DNA of 64,000 nucleotides from Ottelia alismoides (Eukaryota; Streptophyta; Magnoliopsida; Alismatales; Hydrocharitaceae), in the NCBI GenBank assembly GCA_037367405.1, contig JAZKJV010008872.1, forward strand, positions 124,001-188,000, in the 5' to 3' direction. Shown piece by piece: positions 1 through 10,282 of this stretch. Position numbers and translations under genes: made by a program. Under the pieces are notes generated by a model that saw nothing but the letters and a program-made list of their open reading frames with translations, ran no database searches and had not been told where the DNA came from. The stretch's first letter is position 1; every line of letters begins with the position of its first letter.

Positions 1-447
1 GTGGGGGAGTGCATGGAGGTCTTCATGGATGATTTCTCGGTTGGGGCACGTCGGTTTCTACCGACGCTTCATTCATGATTTCAGTAGGATTGCCCGACCG
101 TTGATTGATCTACTGATGAAAGACATAGAGTTCCTTGTCGATGACAAGTGTCTATCGTCGTTTGAGACTCTCAAGAGCTATGTTATAGAGGCTCCTGTTC
201 TCCAGCCGTCTGATTGGTCTCTCCCATTCGAGATCATGACGGATGCCTCCGATTTTGCCGTAGGGGCCGTGCTGAGATAGAGGAGGGATGGAGTCCCATT
301 TGCTATTCACTACACTAGCCGTACATTGGATACCACACAACGGAACTACACTGTCACTGAGAAGGAGATGCTAGCCGTAGTTTTTGCCCTAGATAAGTTC
401 AGATCTTACATCATTGGATCTAGAGTGACCATCTATACTGATCATAC
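1..447 (+). pseudogene. E6: Athila-like RT/RNase H fragment
   Basis: A short piece of a Ty3/gypsy polyprotein. The first bases encode the RT catalytic strand (EVFMDDFSV). The sequence then jumps, with a frame change near base 42, to the end of RT (GHVGFYRRFI) and to RNase H (FEIMTDASDFAVGAVL, then TVTEKEMLAVVFALDKFRSY and TIYTDHTA). Compared with E1/E2 in this window, about 200 bp between FSV and GHVGF are missing. A TAG at about 278-280 replaces the Gln of the GQRR segment. The fragment stops in mid-RNase H at about 447, where sequence of opposite orientation begins. It is most like the Athila elements E1/E2, but more diverged from them than they are from each other. Its 5' part lies outside the window. 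It is non-functional. Confidence 0.85.
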
Positions 448-1344
448 TGCCAAAAGATGTGGAGGAAGCGTAAGTCTATATGCAACTTTTCCACTCCGCT
501 GAATGATTTCAACGGGACCCACGAACCTGGGTGCCAACTTTTCATGCAAGCCAAACCTCTGAACTCCCTTCATAGGTGATACTTTGATGAATACAAAGTC
601 GCTTCCTTCAAACTCAAGATCTTTTTGCCTGGCATCACTATACCCTTTCTGGTAACTCTGAGCAGTCAATTGTCTTTTTCGAGCAAGCTCTACAACTTAC
701 TGTGTCTCTTGGAGTCTATATTAATCATAAATCTTCTTTATCTCGACCTCTTTACAACATGGAGTAGTAGTACACCTACATCCATAAAGTGCTTCAAATG
801 GTGCCATGCTAACACTTGCATGGTAACTGTTGTTGTAGGTGAATTCTGCAAGAGGCAAATGTTTAATCCATGATCCCTTCCATTCTAAGGCACATACTCG
901 TAGAATATCCTCTAGTGTCTGAATCATACGTTCTGGCTGACCGTCTGTTTGTGTGTGATATGTTGTGCTCAAGCATAGTTGTGTACCAAAGGCTTTCATG
1001 AAGTTCTCCCAGTAATGTGAGGTGAATCGTGAATCTCGATCGGAAACTACTTCCTTTGGAATGCCATAGAGACAGATCACATGTGTAATCTATAACTAAG
1101 CAAGCTGGTTTGGAGTGAAAGATAAGCTTCTTGGAATGAAGTGTGCTACCTTGGTCAGACAATTTATTATAACCCATATACTATATTTCCCACCAGTCGT
1201 TTGAGGTAAGCTAGTAACGAAGTCCATGGAAATGCTTTCTAATTTCATTAAGGTATAGGGAGGGGTTGCAAAATCCTTGTAGCTTTTGGTGTGAAGCCTT
1301 TACCTTATAGCGGGTAAAACAAGAATTCATGGACTCAGCAACAT
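448..1344 (-). pseudogene. E5: integrase remnant (core and C-terminal part)
   Basis: On the minus strand this reads as a plant Ty3/gypsy integrase of chromovirus type. Near 1340-1250 is the end of the HHCC zinc finger. The catalytic core follows: SMDFVTSLP near 1235, then VVSDRDSRFTSHYWENF, HTQTDGQPERMIQTLEDILR and FTYNNSYHASVSMAPFEALYG. The three acidic positions are visible (D of MDFV, D of SDRD, E of QPERM). The C-terminal part ends at YRLTLPPHL near 450, before any chromodomain, where it abuts E6. Several stops and a frame change show decay. The zinc finger is interrupted at 1344 by copia element C1 and resumes beyond 13090: WWPGMKK on the right joins DVAESMNS on the left. Confidence 0.88.
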
Positions 1345-1349
1345 CCTTT
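1345..1349. repeat. Target site duplication of C1, left copy
   Basis: CCTTT here pairs with CCTTC at 13086-13090. The uninterrupted E5 reading frame (GMKKDVAE on the minus strand) requires CCTTC, so the left copy carries one C-to-T change at its last base. Confidence 0.8.
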
Positions 1350-3865
1350 GGTTAGCAATGTGAGCCCGAGGCGAACCATTCCTGCAATAAATGTTATTGT
1401 AATAAATGATTTATCAATAAAAGTGATTGATTATGTTTCACTCCATTTCTGAGATTGAATGAGTGAATGCACTATAAGGTCCCTCTGTACAATAAGGGAT
1501 ATGTACCATGGCCAAATTGATAATCACACAGCTGTCGATTCTTTGATTCAATCATAGAGGCTGATGCTTGGATCAATATCTAAGGAGTTAGATAGAGGAC
1601 TCATCAAGCATCACCAATGATTGTCAAGTGATGATCCCAAGCCTGAGTAGAAGATGACAATCCTTTCTCATTCAGCTGATATCTGATCGAGCTCTTGATG
1701 CAAGTCCTCTGCAAGGGAATAGTGATTCAGAGGTATAAGATTAGTTGAGTCAATGGGTTGACTTAACGAGATCGAGATAACCAAAGACCTATGATGAATA
1801 TTGTCACGTAATAGGTAAACATCCTCTGACCAGAGACAAATGTATTGCTATATGTCTGAGTGTGTACATTTGGTAGACCAATAGGTTGATGACCTAACTA
1901 AGGTCTATACACCGGCAAGTTGGTGTGCATGTAAGGGCATATGAGTAATACGATCTCTCAAAGGGATCATATAGGTTCACTTGTGAACCGGGAGACATGA
2001 GCTTACTCATGAGGTATTGGGATAGATCAAATTCCATGCATGGTCGTCATTCTTTGGAAGCATGACATGAATTTGACGGTAAGATATATGCTTTGAGAAA
2101 GCATATGATCTATACCAAATCCCATGGACCAAGATTGAGAAACATAGTGATCAAACCATGAAGATGACAGTGTAAAAGTGATCTATATCTTCAAGATGAT
2201 CATAAGTCTTCCAGTATGCAGGATGTACAATGATTGGGAATACATGAGGGTGATTTGATCATAAACGATTGTATAACCATGACTCTTCCATTCCGAGGGA
2301 GTGATGAGACAGGTCTGTATTTTAGTGACTCATCCCAGTAGAGAAGTGACATAATCTTGGTCCATGTACTGTACATTGATTTGAATGAGATTCAGATGCA
2401 ATGAGAAGATTAGGTTTACAGCCTTGATTTAATCAAGCATCTATGAGAGGTCCATGGGATCTGGATTTGAGAAGTGATCTCAATATCTAAGTTACTATAC
2501 GTGGAACAATACAATCTCCCTGTCCTTATCTCCAAGTATCTGAGGTGAAATAGCATTATTCTTGAAGGGTTCAAGATTAATTCTATAAGATCTAAGCATT
2601 AAGAAATTGATAGTTAAATGTGATTTAATTATCTTGATGTGTGTGGAAATTATCCAATATAATTAAATGTGATTTAATTATTATGGATAAGAATAATGTG
2701 GATAGTAATATCCAATTATTCATAATATATTATAAATGTGATTTATAATGTATTAGAGAGAGATAATTATAATTTATATTTGTTGATTAGTTATTAATGT
2801 GTATTGGATACACATTGTCTAATTAATTGAAAATATAAATTATATTTTGTTTTGGGTTGTGAATGTGATTCACAATTTTCCAATGGCAAGATTGCAATAT
2901 TCTCAAAATTAATTATGAATTATTTTTGGAGAATAAATCACAACAAAAGTTGTTGGATTAAATAATGGAGAATTTCATGGATACATGAAATTCTCATGAG
3001 ATTTCATGTGATTGCCCCACTTGGTAAAAAAAAGTGGACGGCTACCAAGTCCTATATGGAATTGGTGTCCGTCCACTCTATTACATGAGGAGTGGAGATT
3101 TCCATGGTAGTTATCTCCTTATTTGATTTATTTAATTGTAGGATTGATGTATATTTGATTTATCAAATATATTTGATCTAAATTAAATCATAAGTTGTTG
3201 GTTTTTCCAACAACAATCTTGACCATTAGATTGACATAAATCAATCTCATCCATTGATTTTATATGTCCCATGGATTGAGATCCATGGATCCTAAAATCC
3301 TATAAATAGAGAGGCATACCATGCTCTCTTATACATGCTTTTGGAAGCATATCTCTCTCTCTCTCTCTTTCTCCTCACACGCCAACCCTCTCTCCCTCTC
3401 CTTGGTGGTCATCCACCAAACCCTAAGGGAGATAGCCGTCGTCGCCTACGCCACCACGCCGTCGCTTCGACGTTCTTCGGTTCTCCATCTTCTTGGAGCG
3501 CTACACTCACGAAGGAGACGTTCGATCTCGTATGACGAGATCAGGAGTTCACCGTGCTTGGATCAACTCGTTGGATTGCGAGGACAACGCGACTCATCCC
3601 TGCGCTCGCAAGCTTCTTCTCCGACGATCGGACTTGAGACAGGAGGTCTCTTTTCGTAGAGACTCTATCAAGCACACTTCAAGAGGTATTCCTTTATACT
3701 TGTTGTGGTTATATATGAAACGATCCGAGAATCGTTCTTGGATCATGTGGTTTCATCGCCTGAATCCGCTGCACCGAACAACTAGTACGACTAGTCGTTC
3801 TTCATCGTATTCGATACGACGATCACGCTTCCATGATGCGCTTGAGGATTATTCTATCTCCTTCA
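1350..3865 (+). repeat. C1 5' LTR
   Basis: 2,516 bp. It aligns with 9532-13085, from GTTAGCAATGTGAG at the left to ATCTCCTTCA just before the PBS. The first base of the expected TG terminus is mutated (GGTTAG, against TGTTAG in the 3' copy). It contains a TATA box (3301-3308), a CT-rich microsatellite just after it (about 3352-3372) and very AT-rich DNA at 2580-2960. Reading frames at 3321-3963 lie in the presumed R/U5 and have no recognisable domain. Confidence 0.93.
3301..3308 (+). promoter_or_regulatory. TATA box of C1 5' LTR
   Basis: TATAAATA, followed by AGAGAGGCATACC, in a stretch kept in both LTRs (12514-12521 in the 3' LTR). It is the likely core promoter for the element's genomic RNA, with a start expected about 30 bp downstream. 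Confidence 0.7.
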
Positions 3866-3867
3866 AG

Positions 3868-3880
3868 TGGTATCAGATCC
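3868..3880 (+). promoter_or_regulatory. C1 primer binding site (initiator Met tRNA)
   Basis: TGGTATCAGATCC begins two bases after the LTR ends. Plant retroelements primed by initiator Met tRNA have TGGTATCAGAGC, so one mismatch is present. Confidence 0.85.
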
Positions 3881-5599
3881 TTAGGTCGAAGGCTTTGGAT
3901 ACGATCCGCAAACCTAGGACAACTTGGGTTCGTAGAGGTCGCGAAACTTTTTGTCGCATTTGATTTTCGCACTTCTATTTAGTGAATAAATACGGCCCTA
4001 TTTAAATTGTTTAAACACAAATTAATCACTTGGATTGTGTTCCCCATTAAATAAGGAAACCATAGGATCTGAGTTTGCATAATTTGGATTCCTTTGCTCG
4101 AGATATGGTTGTTTTAATGAACATGTATGCACTGTTGCAGGAACTGCAAATCTTAACATGATTAATGAGTTAATTACTGTTTAGATCTGCCTCGAAATGC
4201 GTGAAATATCACTTAGGTTCTGTCCTAAATCAAATTAGCAATCTTTGAAAATTGATTTTGTCTAATTTGGATTTAAATTTATTGAGATATGTTAATTTTA
4301 GTAAGTAGGGGTCACTGCTGAAATTACAGTCTTAATCAAGAACCATGTGATTGTCAATTAATGTAATTAATTGTTAATTTCAAGAAATATTTATGGAAAA
4401 TATTTGAGAAATATTGGAAGATGATTATTTCTTTAATTTACTTGGTCTAAACCAATAATTGATTAGATTTGATCTAGATCATAATTGGAAACACAATCAT
4501 CAAACTCCTTGCTTGAATAGGATTGGAAATTTGTCTAGCAAATTTCCTTATAATCAAAAATGTTTTGATTACTATATGGTATAATTTTGGTTGAAGAACC
4601 GATGATCATCTCAAGTACAAATTGATCTATTTGGCATTATCCTTTCCCGAGGCGGGTATGGTGTCTAGTCGGAGATCGCTGGGGTAGCAAGTTGCAACGT
4701 ATGTGGTCCATCCCACTCTCGCCGGTACTGGCCATGACAGCAGGTAGGGACTTGATAATGCCGAAGAAATCGAGATGTATTTTCTAATTATTAAAATTCG
4801 ATTTAATACGTACTTTGAGAATAATACCATATATATATATTCAAGTAAAACAATCAAGTTTGATTGATTGAATTGGATTGATAATTAATTTAATATGTTT
4901 GAATTATTTATGTCCAATTTAAACACTCTATTATGAATAAAGTTGTTAATTCCCTTGGAAGATTTAATTACATGAATATGATTCATAATAATTAATTAAA
5001 ATTTGAATATGAGATGGAGGATCACACAAGTGACATCCATGGTCTCCCATCAAGGCGAAGGGTTTCGTCGCCAGATATTATATGTAGGAGACACCTATCC
5101 GAAGCGACAACTCCTGCATATGATCCATTTGGATCGGGCTCGTCGCTTCTCGAAAGAGTAAGGATGTATGCGTAGTGACCCCAATATCGGGTCCTCATAT
5201 TATTGGGGCGATATTGGATTGTGCATAGCGAGTTGTATTCCTGTTGACGGTTGGTTCAATTAATGACGGGTCAACATCACCTTAGTGGTGGTGGGCCCGG
5301 GTATTAAAGACTGAATTGGGAAATGCAAGTTGGACTTGCAAGGCGGAATGTGTTCCCATTTCTCTTTATTGGAGTCATAGGTTCTCATATTATTGGGATA
5401 TGACAAAGATAAAGAGGAGATCCCAGTTCTTGCTAGAGATATAGAGGTAAGTATATCTCTTACTTTGAAAGTGATTAAGGGAATAAAATTTCATAGTTGA
5501 TATAGCAAGACTAATTTGATTTAAAATGCCTTGATCAAATAAAAATAAATTGAATATATGATTATATGTTCTAATATAGTGCATTCTTAATTTCAGAAA
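3881..5599 (+). other. C1 untranslated leader
   Basis: A long AT-rich leader with no convincing coding sequence. Two GC-richer islands stand out. At about 4633-4750 lies a G-rich stretch (CCCGAGGCGGGTATGG, then GATCGCTGGGGTAGC). At 5045-5165 there are inverted repeats (TATGTAGGAG with CTCCTGCATA; GAAGCGAC with GTCGCTTC). Either could be a packaging or dimerisation structure. A good 3' splice-site consensus (TTCTTAATTTCAG) ends at 5596, three bases before the gag ATG. A reading frame at 4627-4857 is not convincing. Confidence 0.6.
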
Positions 5600-6481
5600 A
5601 TGAAGTCCATGAACCCACTAATCAGGCTTCTGGAGGTCAACCAATTGACCGGACCGAATTACTAGGATTGGATCCGTAATTTGGAGCTTGTACTCTCGGC
5701 TGAGCGCATAAGTTATGTGCTCTCAGAAGACAAGCATGAAAACCCTAAATCAAAGGAAGAGAAAGCATACAATGACAAGTATGATGAAGATCATGTCTTG
5801 GCTAGATGCTACATCTTGGATTCTCTCTCCAATGTTCTTCAGAAACAACATGTGGAGATGAGTACTTGCCAGGAGATAATGAAGAATCTAAAAGATATGT
5901 TTGGTGACATAAACCGCACCCTGCGGTACAACGTTATGAAAGAACTCGTTCGTTGCAAGATGCAGGAAGGTACTTCGGTCCGTGAACATGTACTCAAAAT
6001 GTTTGGGTACTTGTAAGAGCTGGAGATTCTTGGGGCAACCATGGATGCAGACATGCAATCTGATTTCATTCTGCTATCATTGCCCAAGTCTTTCAGTAAC
6101 TTTGTGGTTTCATTCCACATGAACAAGCTGGAATTGACAAACGCTGGGCTTCTTGCTACATTAAAGTCTGCAGAAGACGTAATGAAGAAAGATGGTCCCG
6201 CTGGCAGTGCAATGGTTGCATAGGTCAGAGGGAAGCGCGGTCGGAAGCAAGGTTCTCGGAAGGGCCCGACCCAGAAGAGAAAGAAGAAGGGACAAGGTGT
6301 TGCCTCATCTTCCAATGCATCCACTTTAATGGCATCGAAGAAAACCGACGTCTGTCACCACTGCAAGAAGCCAGGGCACTGGAGACGTAATTGCCCGGAT
6401 TACCTGAAGTCGGTCGACAAAGGTAAAGCCCCAGCAGGTATGAAATCTACTTTTATCATTGAAACCAGTTTTCTCATTTGA
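5600..6481 (+). pseudogene. C1 gag (nucleocapsid polyprotein), broken
   Basis: Copia Gag, the capsid/nucleocapsid part of the polyprotein. The start chosen is the ATG at 5600, in the frame shared by all downstream domains up to the RT. Visible parts are the N-terminal DWIRNLELVL segment, the capsid-like body (ARCYILDSLSNVLQ, MKELVRCKMQEGTSVREHV) and a CCHC zinc knuckle, C-x2-C-x4-H-x4-C (CHHCKKPGHWRRNC), near 6352-6395. A basic stretch (GKRGRKQGSRKGPTQKRKKK) precedes the knuckle. In-frame stops lie in the N-terminal segment (TAG just before DWIRN), at 6014-6016, 6221-6223 and 6479-6481. No frameshift is needed to read through. Confidence 0.88.
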
Positions 6482-6870
6482 CGAGAAGGAAGTTGGGTTA
6501 TTGATTCTGGTTCTTCTGTTCATGTATGCAATTTGTTGAATTTGCTTCAGGAAACTAGAAAACTTGAAGAAGGGGAGATAGTCATCCAGATGGGATCTGA
6601 TGCAGGTGTTGAAGCAGTCGTCGTAGGGACTTGTCGGCTATCATTATCTACTCGTAGAGTCCTAGTACTTAAAGAGTGTCTTTATGTACCTGAAGTCAGG
6701 AGGAATTTGATATCTATATCTAAGCTAGTTAGAAGTAGATATTCATTCCTTTTCTGTAATAAATTAGTCATAAATCATTATGATAAATATATTGCAGATG
6801 GTATTTTGACTTCTGATGGACTCTATGAATTATGCATTAATGAGCATGTCATGAATGTTACAACCACTAA
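6482..6870 (+). pseudogene. C1 aspartic protease domain
   Basis: Retropepsin of the copia type, which would cleave the Gag-Pol polyprotein inside virus-like particles. The catalytic triplet lies in SWVIDSGSSVHVCN, with Asp at 6503-6505. Downstream are the typical copia segments VEAVVVGTCRL, LVLKECLYVPEVRRNLISIS and the tail DGLYEL. It continues in the gag frame after a TGA at 6479-6481. The domain itself has no internal stop, but no intact polyprotein could be made. Confidence 0.88.
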
Positions 6871-7905
6871 TAAAAACCCTAAAAGATCCAGGGATAATAA
6901 AAATCATTCAAATATGATTTGGCATCAAAGGCTTGGTCATTTATCTGTTGATAGGATCCATAGATTGATAAAGGATGGACTTTTGGATTTCCTACAGGTT
7001 CAGTCTTTACCTACATGTGAACATTGTATTCGAGGTAAAGTGACCAGGATGCCTTTCCATAACAAGGTTACAAGATGCGAAGGTATTATTGACCTAATAC
7101 ATACCGATGCATGTGGTCCCTTCAGTACCACGACTCGAAATGGATATCGATATTATTTGACGTTTATTGATGACCATTCGCGATACGGGTTTGTCTTCCT
7201 ATTATGTCATAAATTTGAAACCTTTGAAAAGTTCAAAGAATTCAAGGCTTTGGTTGAGAACCAAATCGAAAGGAAGATTAAATGAATTCGATCTGATTGA
7301 GGTGGCGAGTACCTCTCAGATGAATTCAAGGAATACCTTAAAGAGAATGGAATTGTCTCCAATCTCACTACCCCTGGAACTCCCCAACTTAATGGTGTTG
7401 TTGAAAGACGCAACAGGACCATCATGGATATGGTCCGTTCAATGATGAGTAAAGCACATTTACCACTTAGTTTCTGGGGATATGCAGTAGAGACTGCAAT
7501 ATATATCCTGAATAAGATTCCAAGCAAATCTGTACCTAAGACTCCTCATGAGCTCTGGTATGGAACCAAACTTAGTGTTAATAACTTGAGGGTTTGGGGT
7601 TGCTTCGTTCATGCGAAGAACGTGGACGCAAGTAAGCTGGAATCTCATACTCGTGAGTATTACTTCATTGGGTATGTTAGAGATGGTATTGGATACCAAC
7701 TCTATGACCCTGAGACCCAAAAGGTTTTTGTCTCTAGAGATGTGAAATTTCTGGAGGATGATTTCCTTAAAGGGCAAGACAAAAATGAAGTAGAGGAACT
7801 CATAGAATCCCCTGAGGATTCTGAGCTTCCTAAACCAGAAACTAAAGAAGTAAATAAAGATAAAACACCCATACCTCTTCGAAGGAGTTCGAGGGTAATT
7901 GCACC
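6871..7905 (+). pseudogene. C1 integrase domain
   Basis: Copia integrase. The HHCC zinc finger is visible (WHQRLGHLSVDRIHRL, then CEHCIRGK). The catalytic core has LIHTDACGPF (first Asp), RSDxGGEYLSDEFKEYL (second Asp) and PQLNGVVERRNRTIMDM (Glu). The copia C-terminal region follows with LRVWGCFVHAK and YYFIGYVRDGIGYQLYDP. Two TGA codons interrupt the core: one at 7283-7285, and one between SD and GGEY that looks like an Arg codon changed by C-to-T. The frame is otherwise maintained. Confidence 0.88.
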
Positions 7906-8660
7906 ACTTGAAAGGTATGGATTCCATATGTCAAGTGAAACTGACAATGATCCTACTTCATTTGATGAAGCACTCGCGGATCATGACTTGGATAGATGGA
8001 TGCTAGCAATGAAGTCAGAAATTGACTCCATGCATAAGAATGGTGTATGGACCCTAGAGGATACACCTAAAGGGGTAAAACCCATTGGGTGTAAATGGAT
8101 CTTCAAGAGAAAAAGGGGACCTGATGGTAAAGTAGGGACTTTCAAGGCACGGCTCGCAGCCAAGGGCTATACACAGAGAGAAGGCATCATCTACGATGAG
8201 GCATTCTCTCCTGTGGTTATGCTTAAATCCATCAGGACACTACTAGCTATAGCTTCATATCTTGACTACGACATCTGGCAGATGGATGTCAAGACGGCTA
8301 TCCTCAATGGATACCTCAAGGAGGATATATATATGGAGCAGCCCCAAGGCTTCATAACTGAGGATGGCAAGGTATGCAAGCAGAAGAAATCCATCTATGG
8401 GCTCAAGCAAGATTCTCATAGCTGGAACATCATATTTGACGAAACCACAAAGAGTTATGATTTTGTGTAGAATCCTGATAAACCTTGTGTATACAAGAAG
8501 CTTAGTGGGAGCGCCATTGTGTTCATCGTGCTTTATGTAGATGACATCCTTATCATTGGGAATGATACAGAGATGATGACCAGTGTGAAGATTTGGCTAT
8601 CCCATACCTTTGAGATGAAAGATCTTGGAGAAGCCTCTTACATCTTGGTTTGAAGTTGTT
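7906..8660 (+). pseudogene. C1 reverse transcriptase domain
   Basis: Copia RT. It begins around ERYGFHMSSETDNDPTSFDE and shows the conserved segments WMLAMKSEIDSMHKNGVW, CKWIFKRKRGPDGKV, FKARLAAKGYTQREG, AFSPVVMLKSIRTLLAIA and QMDVKTAILNGYLKEDIYM. The catalytic YVDD lies near 8536-8548, in VLYVDDILIIGND. A TAG at 8468-8470 interrupts the domain. A one-base deletion near 8650 (in the YILGLKLF segment) shifts the rest into another frame. Confidence 0.9.
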
Positions 8661-9516
8661 CAGAAACTGAGAGAAGAGGATATTGGGATTGTCACAACAT
8701 GGATACATTAAGAAGATTCTTGAACAATTCTGCATGGATAGTTCCAAGAAAGGATTCCTACCCTTAAGACATGGTATCCACCTGTCTAAAGGAATGGCTG
8801 CTCAAACTGTTGAGGAAAAGAAAGCCATGGCTGGATGCCCTTATGCATCAGATGTAGGAAGCTTAATGTATGCCATGATGTGTACTAGGCTAGATATCTG
8901 CCTTGTAGTGGGAGTGGTATGTCGTTACCAATCCTGCTATGGACAACAACACTGGAATGCAGTAAAGAGCATATTCAAATATCTGAGATGAACGTAAGAT
9001 TACATCTTGGTCTATGGAGATGGTGATCTCCAAGTCTTGGGATATACAGATTCTGACTTCCAATCGGATATTGATGATCGAAAGTCGACATCAGGGTTTG
9101 TATTCCTATTGAATGGTGGTGTTGTGAGCTGGAGAAGCAAGAAGCAAGACTCTACAGCAGATTCAACAACAGAAGCCAAGTACATTGCCGCATCGGATGC
9201 TGCAAAGGAGGTGGTGTGGTTGCGCAGGTTCGTCCTGGAGCTTGGCGTAGCTTCCTCTGATACTCCCATCCCTCTACTCTATGATAACACAGGAGCCATT
9301 TCCCAGGCAAAGGAACCCATATGGCATCATAAGAGCAAGCACATGGAAAGGAAATACCACATCATTCGAGAGATTCAAAAGCGTTGTCACATCATCATCA
9401 CCAAGGTGGCCTCTGCCGACAACGTTGCTGATCCTCTTACCAAACCTCTGACACAGAAGGTTTTCGACCAGCATGTAATGCGTATGGGTTTAAGGATTGT
9501 TCCTGAGTGGCTCTAA
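8661..9516 (+). pseudogene. C1 RT thumb/connection and RNase H domain
   Basis: After the frameshift the second frame gives LSQHGYIKKILEQFCMDSSKKG, then PYASDVGSLMYAMMCTRLDI. RNase H follows, with LGYTDSDFQSDIDDRKSTSG, the copia signature STTEAKYIAASDAAKEVVWL and HHKSKHMERKYHIIRE, and the usual copia C-terminus NVADPLTKPLTQ. RNase H would degrade the RNA strand during reverse transcription. Stops occur near 8670 and 8990-8998. The reading frame ends with TAA at 9514-9516, just before the PPT. Confidence 0.9.
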
Positions 9517-9517
9517 G

Positions 9518-9531
9518 GGCTAGTGGGAGAT
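9518..9531 (+). promoter_or_regulatory. C1 polypurine tract
   Basis: GGCTAGTGGGAGAT directly precedes the 3' LTR (TGTTAG). A GTGGGAGAT end is usual for plant copia elements and would prime plus-strand DNA synthesis. Confidence 0.8.
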
Positions 9532-10282
9532 TGTTAGTAATGTGAGCCGAGGTGAACCATTCCTGCAATAAATGTTATTGTAATAAATGATTTATCAATA
9601 AAAGTTATTGATTATGTTTCACTTCCTTTCTGAGATTGAATGAATGAATGCACTATAAGGCCCCTCTATACAATAAGGGTTATGTACCATGGCCAACTTG
9701 ATAATCATACAGTTGTTGATTCTTTGATCGAATCATAGAGGCTGATGCTTGGATGAATATCTAAGGAGTTAGATAGAGGACTCATCAAGCATCATCAAAT
9801 GATTGTCAAGTGATGATCTCCAGCCTGAGTAGGAGATGGCAATCATTTCTCATTAGGCTGATATCTGATCGACTCTTGATGAAGGTCCTCTGCATGGGAA
9901 TAGTGATTCAGAGGTATCAGATTAGTTGAGTCAACTGGTTGACTTAACGAGATTGAGATAACCAAAGACCTATGATGAATACTGTCACTAAATAGGCAAA
10001 CATCCTCTGACCAGAGAGAGATGTATTGCTATATGTATGAGTGTGTACATTTGGTAGACCAATAGATTGATGACCTAACCAAGGTCTATACACCGGCAAG
10101 ATGGTGTGCATGTAAGGGTATATGAGTAATATGATCTCATAAAGGGATCATACATGTTTACTTGTGAACCGGGAGACATGAGCTCTCTCATGAGGTATTG
10201 GGACTGAACAAATTCCATGCATGGTCGTTATTCTTTGGAAGCATGACATGAATTTGAAGGTAAGATATATGCTTTGTGAAAG

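Noticed and set aside
3321..3963. Frames of 112 and 156 codons in the C1 5' LTR
   Set aside because: Within the LTR, downstream of TATA; the 3' LTR copy does not preserve the frames and no domain is seen.
4627..4857. Minus-strand frame of 76 codons in the C1 leader
   Set aside because: AT-rich leader with one GC island; no domain, and no counterpart to test conservation.
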